Notes under the pieces: generated by a model | Seen by the model: the letters and a program-made list of their open reading frames with translations, nothing else | Databases searched by the model: none | Told to the model about the DNA's origin: nothing | Translations under genes and position numbers: made by a program | Part shown: one piece after another, positions 8,841-18,082 of the stretch | Layout of the letters: every line of letters starts with the position of its first letter | Numbering within the stretch: the first letter of the stretch is position 1 | Source of the DNA: Bacteroidota bacterium | GTDB taxonomy: Bacteria; Bacteroidota; Bacteroidia; Bacteroidales; F082 | Reading direction: 5' to 3' | Assembly: GCA_016845175.1 (NCBI GenBank) | Contig: JAERTD010000011.1 | Coordinates: forward strand, 124,001 to 188,000 | DNA length: 64,000 bases

Positions 8841-11357
8841 TTAGAAACCAAGCCAGCTTCCTACCTGATAAACAGCAAAGGATATCACCCAGGCCAGAAT
8901 TGTGGTATATACAGCAAGGAACAATGCCCATCTCCATTGACCTGATTCATTTTTAATGGCAGCAATTACAGCGATACAGGGGAAGTAAATCAGGATAAAC
9001 AACATAAAAGACAAGCCAACAAGTGGTGTGAATACCGGCTCGCCGGCTCTTTCTCCTTCCTTATAACTTTGTTCTTTTAGTTTACCAATCAGGTTCTGAT
9101 CATCCTCAATTTCAGCCTGGTATAACACACCCATGGTACTGATCACAATTTCTTTGGCTGCTGAACCCGCGATTAAGCTTACACCCATCTTCCAGTCAAA
9201 ACCAAGTGGTTCTATAACAGGAACAATAAATTTGCCCAATTTACCGATAAAGGATTGCTCTTGCTTCAGACGAAGTCGGGTTTGATTAAGCGCATGAACT
9301 TCCATATTTTTGTTCTCGGACAATTGAATTTTATCCTCCTCACTTACACCTTCAACCCCTGATTGAATATCATAAGCCAATTCAATTTCAGCTATCTTTT
9401 TATCCATTAACTGATCAACTTCAACACCCCTGGGAAAGTATCCCAAGGCCCAAATCACAATAGATGCCAACAGAATGACTGATCCCATTTTCTTAAGGTA
9501 ATGCTCCCCTTTAAACCAGGTTTGCTTCAGTATTGACCTAAATGGTGGTACGCGATAGGGGGGTAGTTCCATAACAAATGGAATCTTATTGGCCTTAAAC
9601 AGGGTCTTTTTCATGGTCCAGGCCACAATGCCTGAAAGGAAAATCCCAAACATATACAATCCAAATAACAGACTTCCGCGATAACTATCAAAGAATGCAG
9701 AGATAATAAGTACAAAAACCGGATATCGCGCACTACAGGACATAAATGGTACGATCATCATGGTTACCATTCTGTCATTTTTGTTTTCAATAGTCCTGGT
9801 AGCCATTATGGCAGGAACATTACATCCAAAACCCATGAGCATGGGAATAAAAGATTTACCATGCAGACCAATATTATGCATCAGCTTATCTACAATAAAG
9901 GCCACCCTCGCCATATAGCCGGTGGCTTCCATTACGGTGATAAAGAAGAATAAAATGAGTATGTTGGGAAGGAATACGATAACACCTCCTACACCACCCA
10001 GTATGCCATCAATTAGCAAGTCTTTCATCATTCCGTCCGGAATAATTTGTGACAAGCCATCACCCAGCCAGTTTACCGAAGCTTCGATCCACTGCATGGG
10101 GTAATCACCAATCCAAAAAGTAGCTTGAAATATCAACCAGATTACCGCTAAGAAGATGGGGTAGCTCAATAGTTTACTGGTTACAATGGTATCAATGATG
10201 CGACTTTTGGTAATCTTTTGCTCAGCAGTTGATCTTATCAGCGTTTCTTTCAAAGCCCCTTCGATAAACCCATATTTCGCATCGGTAATGATGGTTTCCA
10301 TCTTATCATTCCTGAGGGTTTCGATGACGTTGTTTTCTTTAATGCTGGCTTTAATTATCTCATCAGCATTGTGACATTCTCTAACTCTTTTCGTTTCGGT
10401 TTCATCTTCCTCAAGAAGCTTCAGAGCCAGATAGCGCGGTGATATTTTGCAGGTTAGATCTTCATTACCCGGCTTGTTTATTAAGGCCTGTATATGCTTT
10501 ATTGAGCGTTCTATGCGGTTTCCATAATTAATATGGATATGGCGTACGGAAGGTTCATTGTCCTCGAATACATGAATTATCTTCTCAAAAATGGCTTCCA
10601 CACCAGTTCCCTTTGACCCGGTGGTGGGTAACATAGGTATTCCGATCATTTTTCCAAGAGAATCATAATCGAAGCGATCACCTGCTTCAATAAATTCATC
10701 CCACATATTCAAAGCCATGACCACCCTTAAATCCATGTCGATCAATTGAGTAGTCAGATAAAGATTGCGTTCCAGGTTTGAGGTATCCACCACATTGAGT
10801 ACCACATCGGGCAGTTCATTGACCAAATGATCGCGTACATACAATTCTTCAGGTGTATAGCTGGTGATGGAGTATGTACCAGGTAAATCTACCAGGTTAA
10901 AATTATAGCCCTTAAAACTAAAGTGGGCTTCTTTTGCATCTACCGTAACTCCACCATAGTTACCCACTTTCTCACGAGAATTGGAAGCGAAATTGAAGAG
11001 GGTGGTTTTTCCACAATTAGGATTTCCCACCAGGGCCACATTGATGGTTTTGCCTCCCAGAGGCTTTACAATTTGCAGCGACTGCTCAAGCTCAAGTATG
11101 CCCTGATAGCCTTGATCTCCTTCATTTTCATTTTTATGGGAACTGATCTCCACCAGACTGGCCTCACTTCTTCTGAGAGAAACCTCATAGCCCATGATAT
11201 TATATTCGATGGGATCTTTTAGTGGGGCATTCTTAACGACAATCACCTGTTTGCCAACCACAAAGCCCATTTCGATAATACGCTTTCTAAAGGCACCACG
11301 TCCGCGGACTTTGGTGATAATCCCTTTTTCTCCAGTTTTTAAATCTGAAAGATTCAT
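8841..11357 (-). CDS. feoB: Ferrous iron transporter, FeoA-FeoB fusion
   Basis: This 838-residue protein imports Fe(II) across the inner membrane. Residues 1-75 are a FeoA SH3-like domain, joined by a short polar linker to the FeoB G domain. G1 is GNPNCGKTT at 111-119, the switch region follows in GGVTVDAKE, G3 is DLPGTYS at 157-163 and G4 is NMWDE near 217. The C-terminal membrane half carries the Gate motif MGFGCNVPAIMATRT and a second gate segment with VSLIAGSAAKEIV. FeoA-FeoB fusion is usual in Bacteroidota. The gene is solitary on its strand, 119 nt behind the DUF5063 gene, with a palindrome in its upstream region that may be an iron-responsive operator. Confidence 0.95.
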   Translation of the reverse strand: MNLSDLKTGEKGIITKVRGRGAFRKRIIEMGFVVGKQVIVVKNAPLKDPIEYNIMGYEVSLRRSEASLVEISSHKNENEGDQGYQGILELEQSLQIVKPLGGKTINVALVGNPNCGKTTLFNFASNSREKVGNYGGVTVDAKEAHFSFKGYNFNLVDLPGTYSITSYTPEELYVRDHLVNELPDVVLNVVDTSNLERNLYLTTQLIDMDLRVVMALNMWDEFIEAGDRFDYDSLGKMIGIPMLPTTGSKGTGVEAIFEKIIHVFEDNEPSVRHIHINYGNRIERSIKHIQALINKPGNEDLTCKISPRYLALKLLEEDETETKRVRECHNADEIIKASIKENNVIETLRNDKMETIITDAKYGFIEGALKETLIRSTAEQKITKSRIIDTIVTSKLLSYPIFLAVIWLIFQATFWIGDYPMQWIEASVNWLGDGLSQIIPDGMMKDLLIDGILGGVGGVIVFLPNILILFFFITVMEATGYMARVAFIVDKLMHNIGLHGKSFIPMLMGFGCNVPAIMATRTIENKNDRMVTMMIVPFMSCSARYPVFVLIISAFFDSYRGSLLFGLYMFGIFLSGIVAWTMKKTLFKANKIPFVMELPPYRVPPFRSILKQTWFKGEHYLKKMGSVILLASIVIWALGYFPRGVEVDQLMDKKIAEIELAYDIQSGVEGVSEEDKIQLSENKNMEVHALNQTRLRLKQEQSFIGKLGKFIVPVIEPLGFDWKMGVSLIAGSAAKEIVISTMGVLYQAEIEDDQNLIGKLKEQSYKEGERAGEPVFTPLVGLSFMLFILIYFPCIAVIAAIKNESGQWRWALFLAVYTTILAWVISFAVYQVGSWLGF

Positions 11358-11394
11358 TAATTCTCACTTTGGTTTTGATCAATGCCTTTAAGCG

Positions 11395-11417
11395 TCAGGG
11401 AAATTATATTTCCCTGA
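11395..11417 (-). promoter_or_regulatory. 23-bp palindrome upstream of feoAB
   Basis: Ten-base arms TCAGGGAAAT and ATTTCCCTGA flank a 3-nt centre (TAT) with no mismatch. It lies 37-60 nt before the feoAB start, where an operator or leader hairpin would sit. It is not a classical Fur box. DtxR-family or other metal-responsive control is a guess from position. Confidence 0.5.
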
Positions 11418-11445
11418 AAAATAAAAACAAAATAAGGTGAAATAG

Positions 11446-11473
11446 ACCCACAAATTACTACCCAGATGTGGGT
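11446..11473 (-). other. Weak hairpin between the DUF5063 gene and feoAB
   Basis: ACCCACA (11446-11452) and TGTGGGT (11467-11473) form a 7-bp stem with a 14-nt loop just after the DUF5063 stop. There is no clean T run on the minus strand, so it may be a weak transcript end or a processing hairpin. Confidence 0.3.
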
Positions 11474-11476
11474 ATT

Positions 11477-12034
11477 TTAAAAGAAATTTAAATCCTCAGG
11501 ACTGGTGGAAATATCCGTATCACTGTCATGAATCAAATGGTGAACCTGAGTAGTTATCTGAGCAATTTTGTAACCCCAATGATTGCCAAATAAGGTTCTG
11601 ATTTCCGCTATGGCATTCTCACGAGCTGCATGTGTATTCCTCTGAAACAGTAAGATAAAGTCTTTCATATCCTGATAAATATCAGATAAATGCTCTGCAA
11701 TACTGGCTTTTAGAGGTTCTGTTTCATTAATATGTAAGGGATCAATCAGCCAAAACTCATCCTTTGCTCCAAATTTCGTTCTTAGCATATTAAACACCAC
11801 TTCCCAGTTTTCCTCTGTCACAAACCGCTCATTGGCTTCAGGAAACTCTGCTACTATTTCCGGCATCAGGCTTCCTTTCAGATACATCAATGGAAGAATT
11901 CTATAGATGAACTCAAGAATTCCATCCAGTGATTTATTCTCCACATGATCCAAATAGTGGCAGTATTCATTGGCCACTGTCAACATTTCGAGAGCTGCTT
12001 TATTAAGCGTACTATCTTCACCAATCTCACTCAT
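11477..12034 (-). CDS. DUF5063 domain protein
   Basis: The 185-residue protein looks all-helical and acidic, without signal or membrane segment, and resembles the DUF5063 family found mostly in Bacteroidota. Recognisable stretches are EYCHYLDHVE near the N-terminus and FGNHWGYKIAQITTQVHHLI near the C-terminus. No catalytic motif is apparent and no function is established. It is the last gene of the leftward nucleotide-sugar operon, starting 19 nt after the phosphosugar mutase stop. Confidence 0.7.
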   Translation of the reverse strand: MSEIGEDSTLNKAALEMLTVANEYCHYLDHVENKSLDGILEFIYRILPLMYLKGSLMPEIVAEFPEANERFVTEENWEVVFNMLRTKFGAKDEFWLIDPLHINETEPLKASIAEHLSDIYQDMKDFILLFQRNTHAARENAIAEIRTLFGNHWGYKIAQITTQVHHLIHDSDTDISTSPEDLNFF

Positions 12035-12053
12035 TTCTATCCGCTAATAAGGA

Positions 12054-13790
12054 CTACAATCCCAATTCCTTTACAATGTTGTTAATTTTTTGATCCAATT
12101 CTTCATTTACATGATCATAATCTTCCACTTGAGCCAGGTGGCCTTTTAAACCAAAATAGAATTTGATCTTAGGTTCCGTACCTGATGGTCTGACACTTAT
12201 TTTACTTCCATCAACGGTAAAAAACTGAAGCACATTTGACTTTGGTAAGTCGATGGTAGTTTGTTGGCCTGTTTTCAGGTCTGTACAGATACTGCTCTGA
12301 TAATCTTTTATTTGCATCATATCAGAACCACCCAGTGATTGTGGAGGATTGGCTCTGAAGTCAGTCATCATTTGTTGTATTTCTTCGGCACCTGATTTTC
12401 CTTTTCGCACAACTGAGATCAGTTTTTCCTTATAAAACCCGAACTCCACATAAATCTGTTTCAATAATTCAAGCATGCCCAAACCCTTATCATGTGCCCA
12501 TGCTGCAGTTTCTGCAATCATAGCACAGGAGATTACCGCATCCTTGTCACGGACAAAGTCCCCTACCAGGTAACCATAACTCTCTTCACCACCGCCAATG
12601 AAGGTCTTCTTACCTTCAAGGTTTTTGATAATATCAGCGATATATTTAAAGCCAGTCAGAACATCGAAGTATTCGACATTATTCTTTTTGGCAATATCCA
12701 CCAGCAATTCAGAGGTTACAATTGTTTTGACAATATATTCTTGTCCAGTGAGTTTCTTGTTTTCTTTCCACTTGGTGAGGATGTAATAGATCATCAGCGA
12801 AGCAGCCTGATTTCCGTTGAGCAAAATGAAATCATCTCCATTACGAACTGCAATTCCTACCCTGTCTGCATCAGGGTCTGTAGCCATAACCAGATCAGCC
12901 TGAATACTTTTAGCCTTTTGAATAGCCATTTCAAGCGCAGCAGGCTCTTCAGGGTTTGGAGAAATTACGGTTGGGAAGTTTCCATCTGAAACATCCTGTT
13001 CATCAACTCCATATACTGCTTCAAATCCAAATTCCTTTAATATTTGAGGGACCAGGTCAACACCTGTTCCATGAATGGGAGTAAAAACTATTTTGAAGCC
13101 TTTTTGTCGCTTGATTACTTCAGGTGAAAGGGATAATTCCTTAATTCGGTCCAGATAGATTCTGTCAATCTCTTCACCAATACTTTCTATGAGATCAGTA
13201 TTTCCATCGAAACGTATGGCATCAACAGATTCGATCTTATTTACCTCCTCAATAACCAGTTTGTCATGAGGACTGATTAATTGGCCTCCGTCATCCCAAT
13301 AGGCTTTATAACCGTTATATTCCTTGGGGTTATGTGATGCGGTAATGACGATACCGCCCTGACAACCAAAATGACGGATGGCGAAAGATAGTTCAGGTGT
13401 GGGACGCAAACCCTCAAACAGATAGACTTTAATGCCATTGGCAGAAAATACATCAGCAGTGATTTGGGCAAAATAAGGGCTGTTATTCCTTGAGTCGTAG
13501 GCGATAGCTACCTGAATTTGATCAACATCAGGGAAATTGGCTTTGAGATAGTTTGAAAAACCCTGAGTAGCGGCACCCACGGTATATTTATTCATACGGT
13601 TTGAACCCACACCCATGATTCCACGCAATCCACCAGTTCCAAACTCCAGATCCCGGTAAAAGGATTCTATCAATTCCTGAGGATCATTATCCATCATTTG
13701 CCGGATACTTTTCTTGGTATCCTCATCATAGTTACCATCTAGCCAAAATTTTGCTTTTTCCAGTATTTCAGGTTCAATTGTTGTATTCAT
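12054..13790 (-). CDS. Phosphoglucomutase/phosphomannomutase-type phospho-sugar mutase
   Basis: The 578-residue enzyme belongs to the alpha-D-phosphohexomutase superfamily and interconverts hexose 1- and 6-phosphates. The active-site phosphoserine is Ser152 in TASHNPKEYNGYK, the Mg-binding loop is DPDADRVGI near 304-312, the sugar-binding GGEESYG loop lies near 400, and the C-terminal phosphate-binding motif is VRPSGTEPKIKFY. The length matches the long bacterial PgcA-type phosphoglucomutases. It sits in the ugd/rfbD operon, where it would feed glucose 1-phosphate into UDP- or dTDP-sugar synthesis. Substrate preference (glucose or mannose) cannot be settled from sequence alone. Confidence 0.93.
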   Translation of the reverse strand: MNTTIEPEILEKAKFWLDGNYDEDTKKSIRQMMDNDPQELIESFYRDLEFGTGGLRGIMGVGSNRMNKYTVGAATQGFSNYLKANFPDVDQIQVAIAYDSRNNSPYFAQITADVFSANGIKVYLFEGLRPTPELSFAIRHFGCQGGIVITASHNPKEYNGYKAYWDDGGQLISPHDKLVIEEVNKIESVDAIRFDGNTDLIESIGEEIDRIYLDRIKELSLSPEVIKRQKGFKIVFTPIHGTGVDLVPQILKEFGFEAVYGVDEQDVSDGNFPTVISPNPEEPAALEMAIQKAKSIQADLVMATDPDADRVGIAVRNGDDFILLNGNQAASLMIYYILTKWKENKKLTGQEYIVKTIVTSELLVDIAKKNNVEYFDVLTGFKYIADIIKNLEGKKTFIGGGEESYGYLVGDFVRDKDAVISCAMIAETAAWAHDKGLGMLELLKQIYVEFGFYKEKLISVVRKGKSGAEEIQQMMTDFRANPPQSLGGSDMMQIKDYQSSICTDLKTGQQTTIDLPKSNVLQFFTVDGSKISVRPSGTEPKIKFYFGLKGHLAQVEDYDHVNEELDQKINNIVKELGL

Positions 13791-13828
13791 ATCTTTCGCT
13801 TTTCATCAATTAATATCAATCACAATAA

Positions 13829-14692
13829 TTATGATTGTAATTTCTTTATCATCACTTCCAAACTATCCATCCAATAGGGGACGCTAATACCGATTTCATT
13901 CTTTATCCTGGATTTATTCAGGACACTGTAAAAGGGTCTGTTGGCTTTAGCAGGAAAATCCTTTGATTCAATGGCATTGACTTCGCAATCAACAGATCCT
14001 AAGTCCATAATCGCTTTCGCAAAATCGTACCAACTGATAGCTCCTTCATTGCTATAATGGAAAATCTCCTTTTTAGAGGCATCAATTCTTTTTTCCAGAA
14101 TCTTTAGCAAGGCTGCTGCAAGGTCGGCAGCATATGTCGGGGTGCCCACCTGATCAGCTACCACACCGAGGCTCTCTCTTTCTTCACCCAGGCGCAACAT
14201 GGTTTTAACAAAATTATTTCCGTAGGAAGAATACAGCCATGAGGTCCGCACAACAGCCACCTTAGAAGCATGTGCCAAAACCGCATCTTCACCCTTTAGT
14301 TTGGATAATCCATAAAATGAATTGGGGTTTGGCGTATCATCTTCCTGATAAGGTTTGTGGTTGGTGCCGTCAAAAACATAGTCGGTGGACACATGAATGA
14401 GTAAAGCATCATAGGCTCTACAGATTTTGGCCAGACTTTTCACTGCCTGATGATTAACCAGTAATGTCAGTCCCTGCTCATCCTCCGCTTTATCAACAGC
14501 TGTATAAGCTGCACAGTTGATACAGGCTTGAATATTATTTTTCTTGAAAAAACCATCCACCTTTGATTCAGCAGTTAGATCAAGTTCGTCAATATCTGTA
14601 AACAGGAATTGGTAATCCTTCATCTGACCGGCCAATTCCCTTAGTTCAGAACCCAGCTGACCGTTGCTACCGGTAACTAAAACGTTTCTCAT
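13829..14692 (-). CDS. rfbD: dTDP-4-dehydrorhamnose reductase (RfbD/RmlD)
   Basis: RfbD performs the last step of dTDP-L-rhamnose synthesis, reducing dTDP-4-keto-L-rhamnose with NAD(P)H. The 287-residue product has the short-chain dehydrogenase fold: Rossmann loop GSNGQLGSE at residues 8-16, the family segment [10 protein letters not shown] near 100-109, and the catalytic pair Tyr127-x3-Lys131 in YGLSKLKGE. Its start overlaps the end of the upstream decarboxylase gene by 4 nt (ATGA), indicating translational coupling. The other rhamnose genes (rfbA, B, C) are not in this window. Confidence 0.92.
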   Translation of the reverse strand: MRNVLVTGSNGQLGSELRELAGQMKDYQFLFTDIDELDLTAESKVDGFFKKNNIQACINCAAYTAVDKAEDEQGLTLLVNHQAVKSLAKICRAYDALLIHVSTDYVFDGTNHKPYQEDDTPNPNSFYGLSKLKGEDAVLAHASKVAVVRTSWLYSSYGNNFVKTMLRLGEERESLGVVADQVGTPTYAADLAAALLKILEKRIDASKKEIFHYSNEGAISWYDFAKAIMDLGSVDCEVNAIESKDFPAKANRPFYSVLNKSRIKNEIGISVPYWMDSLEVMIKKLQS

Positions 14693-15630
14693 GATTCTTT
14701 TAGTAGCTGATCAAAGTAAGCAATGGTTTTTTTAAGTCCTTCCTCAAGTGGAATTTTAGGCTCCCAATCCAGTTTCTCTTTGGCAAGACTAATATCTGGC
14801 TTACGCTGCATGGGATCATCAGAGGGTAGGGGTTCGTAAATAATTTTGGACTTACTTCCTGTGATCTCTATGACTTTTTGAGCAAGCTCCAGAATGGTAA
14901 ACTCACCGGGATTGCCAATATTAACGGGGCCTATAAAATCATCGCCGGTGGCCATCATTTTTAGCATCCCATTGATTAGGTCATCCACATATTGGAAACT
15001 TCTGGTTTGGTCTCCCTCTCCGTAAACAGTAATATTCTCCCCTTTTAAAGCCTGAACGATGAAATTGGATACAACGCGTCCATCAGCGGGGTGCATTCTG
15101 GTTCCATAGGTATTGAATATTCTAATGATTTTAATCCGTACATCGTTTTGATCATGGTAATTCATAAAAAGTGTCTCACCCACTCGCTTGCCTTCATCAT
15201 AACAAGATCTTGTGCCGATGGGGTTCACATGCCCCCAATACGATTCTGTTTGCGGATGGACCTGTGGATCACCATATACCTCGGAGGTGGAAGCCTGCAA
15301 GATCTTAGCTCTTATACGTTTGGCTAGTCCAAGCATATTCACTGCACCCATGACAGATGTTTTAACAGTTTTGATGGGATTGTACTGATAATGTACCGGA
15401 GATGCAGGGCAGGCAAGATTATAAATTTCGTCAACTTCAATAAAGAAAGGCATGGTAACATCGTGCCTTACCACCTCAAAGTATGGGTTATCCATCAGAT
15501 GTACTATGTTCTTCTTTTGCCCTGTGAAATAATTATCAAGAGAAATTACTTCATTGCCTTCATTTAAAAGACGTTCACATAGATGTGAACCCACAAATCC
15601 GGCTCCACCTGTCACTAGAATTCGTTTCAT
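14689..15630 (-). CDS. UDP-glucuronate decarboxylase (UDP-xylose synthase-like SDR)
   Basis: The 313-residue protein is an extended short-chain dehydrogenase with NAD-binding GGAGFVGSH at 8-16. Features of UDP-glucuronate decarboxylases are [12 protein letters not shown] at 71-82, the TSEVYGDP segment near 115-122, and SCYDEGKR with catalytic Tyr144 and Lys148. The enzyme would convert UDP-glucuronate to UDP-xylose. The gene directly upstream on the same strand is ugd, which makes UDP-glucuronate, so the substrate link is strong. A GC-rich hairpin fills the 58-nt gap between them. It is translationally coupled to rfbD. Confidence 0.9.
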   Translation of the reverse strand: MKRILVTGGAGFVGSHLCERLLNEGNEVISLDNYFTGQKKNIVHLMDNPYFEVVRHDVTMPFFIEVDEIYNLACPASPVHYQYNPIKTVKTSVMGAVNMLGLAKRIRAKILQASTSEVYGDPQVHPQTESYWGHVNPIGTRSCYDEGKRVGETLFMNYHDQNDVRIKIIRIFNTYGTRMHPADGRVVSNFIVQALKGENITVYGEGDQTRSFQYVDDLINGMLKMMATGDDFIGPVNIGNPGEFTILELAQKVIEITGSKSKIIYEPLPSDDPMQRKPDISLAKEKLDWEPKIPLEEGLKKTIAYFDQLLKES

Positions 15631-15644
15631 AGAATATAATTAAA

Positions 15645-15679
15645 GTCGGCCACAGACTTGAGATTGGTTTGCGGCCGAC
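15645..15679 (-). other. GC-rich intercistronic hairpin between ugd and the decarboxylase gene
   Basis: GTCGGCC (15645-15651) pairs with GGCCGAC (15673-15679), and inner pairs lengthen the stem after one mismatch. On the minus strand it is followed by TTTAATTATATT, only loosely U-rich. It may attenuate or stabilise segments of the operon transcript. Confidence 0.35.
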
Positions 15680-15688
15680 ATATTAAAC

Positions 15689-17011
15689 TTATGCTTTTTT
15701 GGTTCCTATACCGAAGTAATCAAAACCAGCTTCTGTCATTTCTTCAATATCATACACATTACGTCCATCGAAGACCACATGTTTAAGCATTAATTTCTTC
15801 ATGACCTTGAGATTTGGAAGTTTAAACTCAGGCCATTCTGTTACCAGAAACAGTCCATCCACATCTACCAAAGCATCATATTGATCTTTTGCAAAGGTGA
15901 TAGAGTCACCGAGGATTCTTTTGGATTCTTCCATAGCCACCGGATCATAGGCAATAACTTTTGCTCCTGCTGCCAATAATTTCTTGATGATAACCAAGGA
16001 GGGTGCTTCACGCATATCGTCAGTTTGCGGTTTGAACGACAAGCCCCACATACCAAAGGTTTTTCCTTTAAGGTCACCATCAAAGTATTTCATGGCTTTA
16101 TTGTAGAGCACAGACTTTTGTCTTTCATTGACTTCCTCAACAGATTTCAAAACGGCGAGTTCATAACCCACTTCTGATGCGGTACTGATTAATGCTTTCA
16201 CATCTTTTGGGAAGCAAGAGCCACCATATCCTGTACCTGGATATATAAAATACCTTCCTATTCGTCTGTCAGAACCAATTCCTCTTCTTACGGCATTCAC
16301 ATCTGCTCCAACTATTTCACAGAGATTAGCAATATCATTCATAAAACTAATCTTAGTCGCAAGCATGGAATTGGCTGCATATTTTGTCATCTCTGCGGAT
16401 ACAATATCCATGAAGATTACTGGATGGCCATTCATGGTAAAAGGCTTGTACAGTTTGTCCATGAGCTTTCTGGCTTTGTTGGAGTCAACCCCAACGACAA
16501 TCCTGTCAGGTTTAAGAAAATCATCTACAGCAGCACCTTCTTTTAGAAATTCTGGATTAGAGGCTACATCAAATGATAGATCAGAACCACGCTTTTTCAA
16601 AGCTTCATTCATGGTGGTTCTTACTTTTTCAGCTGTACCAACTGGTACCGTACTTTTGGTTACCATGAGTACGTAATCACTCATATTCTCTGCCACTTCC
16701 TGTGCTACAGCCAACACATACTGAAGGTCTGCGCTACCATCTTCATCTGGTGGAGTACCTACGGCCCCAAAAACCACACTAACACCATCCAGACATTCAG
16801 ATAATTTGGTGCTAAAACTAAGACGTCCTTTTTCTACATTACGCTGAACCATGTCTTCCAAACCAGGTTCATAAATTGGGATGATGCCTTTCTTTAGATT
16901 GTTAATCTTCGCTTCGTCAATATCAATGCAAATCACATCAATTCCAACTTCTGAAAAACAAGCACCGGTAACTAAACCTACATAGCCTGTTCCAACTATT
17001 GCTACTTTCAT
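15689..17011 (-). CDS. ugd: UDP-glucose 6-dehydrogenase
   Basis: Ugd oxidises UDP-glucose twice with NAD+ to UDP-glucuronate. The 440-residue product has the N-terminal dinucleotide loop GTGYVGLVTG starting at residue 7, the catalytic Cys266 in GYGGSCFPKD, and the C-terminal domain with GLSFKPQTDDMREAPS. Length and motifs are typical. It is the first gene of the leftward operon. A TATTTTTG box (minus strand, 17059-17052) lies about 40 nt before the start, but no clear -33 TTG precedes it. Together with the decarboxylase it would supply UDP-glucuronate and UDP-xylose for surface glycans. Confidence 0.95.
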   Translation of the reverse strand: MKVAIVGTGYVGLVTGACFSEVGIDVICIDIDEAKINNLKKGIIPIYEPGLEDMVQRNVEKGRLSFSTKLSECLDGVSVVFGAVGTPPDEDGSADLQYVLAVAQEVAENMSDYVLMVTKSTVPVGTAEKVRTTMNEALKKRGSDLSFDVASNPEFLKEGAAVDDFLKPDRIVVGVDSNKARKLMDKLYKPFTMNGHPVIFMDIVSAEMTKYAANSMLATKISFMNDIANLCEIVGADVNAVRRGIGSDRRIGRYFIYPGTGYGGSCFPKDVKALISTASEVGYELAVLKSVEEVNERQKSVLYNKAMKYFDGDLKGKTFGMWGLSFKPQTDDMREAPSLVIIKKLLAAGAKVIAYDPVAMEESKRILGDSITFAKDQYDALVDVDGLFLVTEWPEFKLPNLKVMKKLMLKHVVFDGRNVYDIEEMTEAGFDYFGIGTKKA

Positions 17012-17085
17012 AATAATTTGTTTTACAAAAAGTGATACTCTATTTTATATTCAAAAATACTATTATTTCGATGGTATTGTATGTA

Positions 17086-18063
17086 TTACTCTATTCTATA
17101 CGTTACGCTAAGTCCAAAGGACTCTTTTAATTGAAGTTTCGGTGATTCTGATACCTTGACCTTTTCACCATCCTCAATGGCATAGACCGGGATCTTAGCA
17201 TTATGGTCGTACTTCATATGGAAGTAGAGTATGGTAGAGAATATTTTATTGATGGTAAAAACCACACGTGTATCCCAGTCCAGATCTATATTCCAACGGT
17301 TGGCGTGATCAGTATCCAGGTAGTTGTTATACAGGTTCAAAGCTGTTTTCACATCAATGTTTTTCATGAGTTTAGCCTTGTAGGATGTGAGCAGGTTTAG
17401 ACCCAATTGTGAGAATAGTTTTTTTCCTGGAACGATTACATTTCCCAGACTGTCCAACTCAGCTTTCCTTACGCCAAATGCTCCTTTGTTGGCTAATTCA
17501 TCGTTCAGGACAAATGTCATTTTCCCTGATATTGGGCTTAAAAAAAGCTGAAAGTCTTTTATGGGTTTATAATTCATCCCCAGCGATACGGTTAAATATG
17601 CTGGTGCCATAAAAGTGGAAATCAGTGTGGAGTCATCAGGATAGGCATAGCCTTCGTCAAATTGTGTTTTAAAAGTTATCAGACCTGTATAATCCCATTT
17701 TTTATTGAGCTTATGACTAAACGCTACCAACAAATTGATCTTATCGTCTGTTTTCTCAATTCGCCTGTCTTTATATCCAACCAGGCCATAGGCCAGATTG
17801 CCATTGTGATTAAAGGTAAATTTGCGTTTTTCATACTTCAGGGTGTATTCAGTTGAAATTAAGCCTGAAATAGAACTTTCACCACCAGCAGCCCAGTTCA
17901 CGAAGGCCATTTGGTTTACAGAAAGCATATTCAAATTATTGAATGTCCAGGCTTTGACAGTATCAATAGGAACTTGTTGATTGCTTGAATCAATTGAAAA
18001 TCCGAAACAGTGAAAATTCAACACAAACAAAAACAGAAAAGATGCCGTCTTAATCCGCTTCAT
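17086..18063 (-). CDS. DUF3078 domain protein, probable secreted or outer-membrane protein
   Basis: Read from ATG 18063 the product is 325 residues with a Sec signal (MKRIKTASFLFLFVLNFHCFGFS). The mature part has DUF3078 features: WTFNNLNMLSVNQMAFVNW followed by alternating hydrophobic strands rich in aromatic residues, ending in FGLSVTYRIE, which is the look of an outer-membrane beta-barrel. No function is established for the family. It lies directly behind the S9 peptidase gene, so the two may be co-transcribed. An alternative ATG at 18081 adds six residues and cannot be excluded. Confidence 0.8.
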   Translation of the reverse strand: MKRIKTASFLFLFVLNFHCFGFSIDSSNQQVPIDTVKAWTFNNLNMLSVNQMAFVNWAAGGESSISGLISTEYTLKYEKRKFTFNHNGNLAYGLVGYKDRRIEKTDDKINLLVAFSHKLNKKWDYTGLITFKTQFDEGYAYPDDSTLISTFMAPAYLTVSLGMNYKPIKDFQLFLSPISGKMTFVLNDELANKGAFGVRKAELDSLGNVIVPGKKLFSQLGLNLLTSYKAKLMKNIDVKTALNLYNNYLDTDHANRWNIDLDWDTRVVFTINKIFSTILYFHMKYDHNAKIPVYAIEDGEKVKVSESPKLQLKESFGLSVTYRIE

Positions 18064-18082
18064 TGGTTTGGTTTCAATCAAA

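Noticed and set aside
12492-12989. Plus-strand reading frame of 165 codons
   Set aside because: It lies wholly inside the phosphosugar mutase gene on the other strand, whose motifs are clear; it is a shadow frame.
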